From the NCBI GenBank assembly GCA_902766325.1, contig CACXDF010000198.1, forward strand, positions 1-7,463: a stretch of DNA of 7,463 nucleotides, in the 5' to 3' direction. Below are positions 7,029 to 7,463 of the stretch, in pieces. Position 1 is the first letter of the stretch; each line of letters starts with the position of its first letter. This DNA comes from an uncultured Eubacteriales bacterium (GTDB lineage Bacteria; Bacillota; Clostridia; Christensenellales; DTU072). The notes under the pieces are model-generated. The model was given only the letters and a program-made list of their open reading frames with translations, was not told the DNA's origin and did not search any database. Both the position numbers and the translations under genes were made by a program.

Positions 7029-7463
7029 TCTACATCATCCCCGTCGTTCTGCTTTTGACCGTCGTTTTCGCTACGATAAAAAAATCGTCCGTATACGACG
7101 GTTTTATCGAAGGCGCGAAAGAAGCGGTAAACCTCGTATTATCCGTTCTTCCGTATCTTATCGGTATTTTTATTATGTGCGAAGTCTTTTTTCAAAGCGG
7201 CTTGAGCGGTAGGGTCTGCGACTTGCTCGAAAAGCCTTTTTCTATGATCGGCATTCCCCGTGAAGTGATAGAATTGGTACTCATACGACCGCTTTCGGGT
7301 AGCGGAAGTCTCGTTTTAACGGAAAAAATATTTTCCGAACACGGGGTGGACGGATATGCCGCAAGATGCGCTTCCGTCATCTCCGGTTGTTCGGATACGG
7401 TCTTTTATATCGTCGCTGTGTACCTGTCGAAATCCAAGGACAAAAAGTCGCACGGCGCTATCC
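7025..7463 (+). CDS. spmB: Spore maturation protein B (cut by right edge)
   Basis: The ATG at 7025 overlaps the spmA stop in an ATGA, so translation is probably coupled; no separate ribosome binding site is evident. The first 146 residues are present of a family usually about 175-180 long. Membrane segments lie at about residues 3-17 and 35-56. SpmB hallmarks are IEGAKEAVNLVLSVLPYLIG (28-47), LIRPLSGSGSL (86-96) and ISGCSDTVFYIVAVY (119-133), equivalent to the family's conserved RPLSGSG and G-S-x-DT-x-FY-x-x-AVY blocks. It works with SpmA in spore-core dehydration during late sporulation. Confidence 0.95.
   Translation, partial: MIYIIPVVLLLTVVFATIKKSSVYDGFIEGAKEAVNLVLSVLPYLIGIFIMCEVFFQSGLSGRVCDLLEKPFSMIGIPREVIELVLIRPLSGSGSLVLTEKIFSEHGVDGYAARCASVISGCSDTVFYIVAVYLSKSKDKKSHGAI

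Overview
The window looks like chromosome from an endospore-forming Clostridia-type Firmicute (Bacillota). The evidence is a spmA-spmB pair, which belongs to endospore formation, next to a very large BspA-type leucine-rich-repeat lipoprotein gene of the kind common in gut-associated Clostridia. This assignment is an inference: there is no rRNA or other taxonomic marker.

Layout. Positions 1-6092 are one uninterrupted minus-strand reading frame of at least 2030 codons that runs off the left edge. It encodes a lipoprotein signal peptide (lipobox Cys22), then three InlB/Flg_new-type beta-grasp repeats (residues about 26-333), then about 50 LRR_5/BspA-type repeats in three blocks up to the window edge. 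All the sizeable plus-strand reading frames in 1-6092 are shadows of this gene. Positions 6093-6470 are a divergent intergenic region. It holds a minus-strand sigma-A-type promoter for the lipoprotein gene, a tandem 11-bp direct repeat, and a perfect-consensus plus-strand sigma-A promoter (TTGACA, 17 nt, TATAAT). The plus-strand promoter reads into a roughly 100-nt segment that folds as a 5' stem-loop and a very strong 18-bp 3' hairpin. Positions 6471-7463 are spmA, then spmB, which overlaps it by an ATGA and is cut by the right edge.

How the parts relate. The lipoprotein is predicted to be exported, lipid-anchored on the outer face of the membrane and to present a long LRR surface for binding. 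SpmA and SpmB are small membrane proteins needed for spore-core dehydration and heat resistance. The two units are divergent and share only the intergenic region, so no functional link is implied. The part least explained by known genes is the segment 6324-6480. It could be an independent small RNA with its own promoter and terminator, or a structured leader controlling spmAB. It is the best candidate here for something undescribed.
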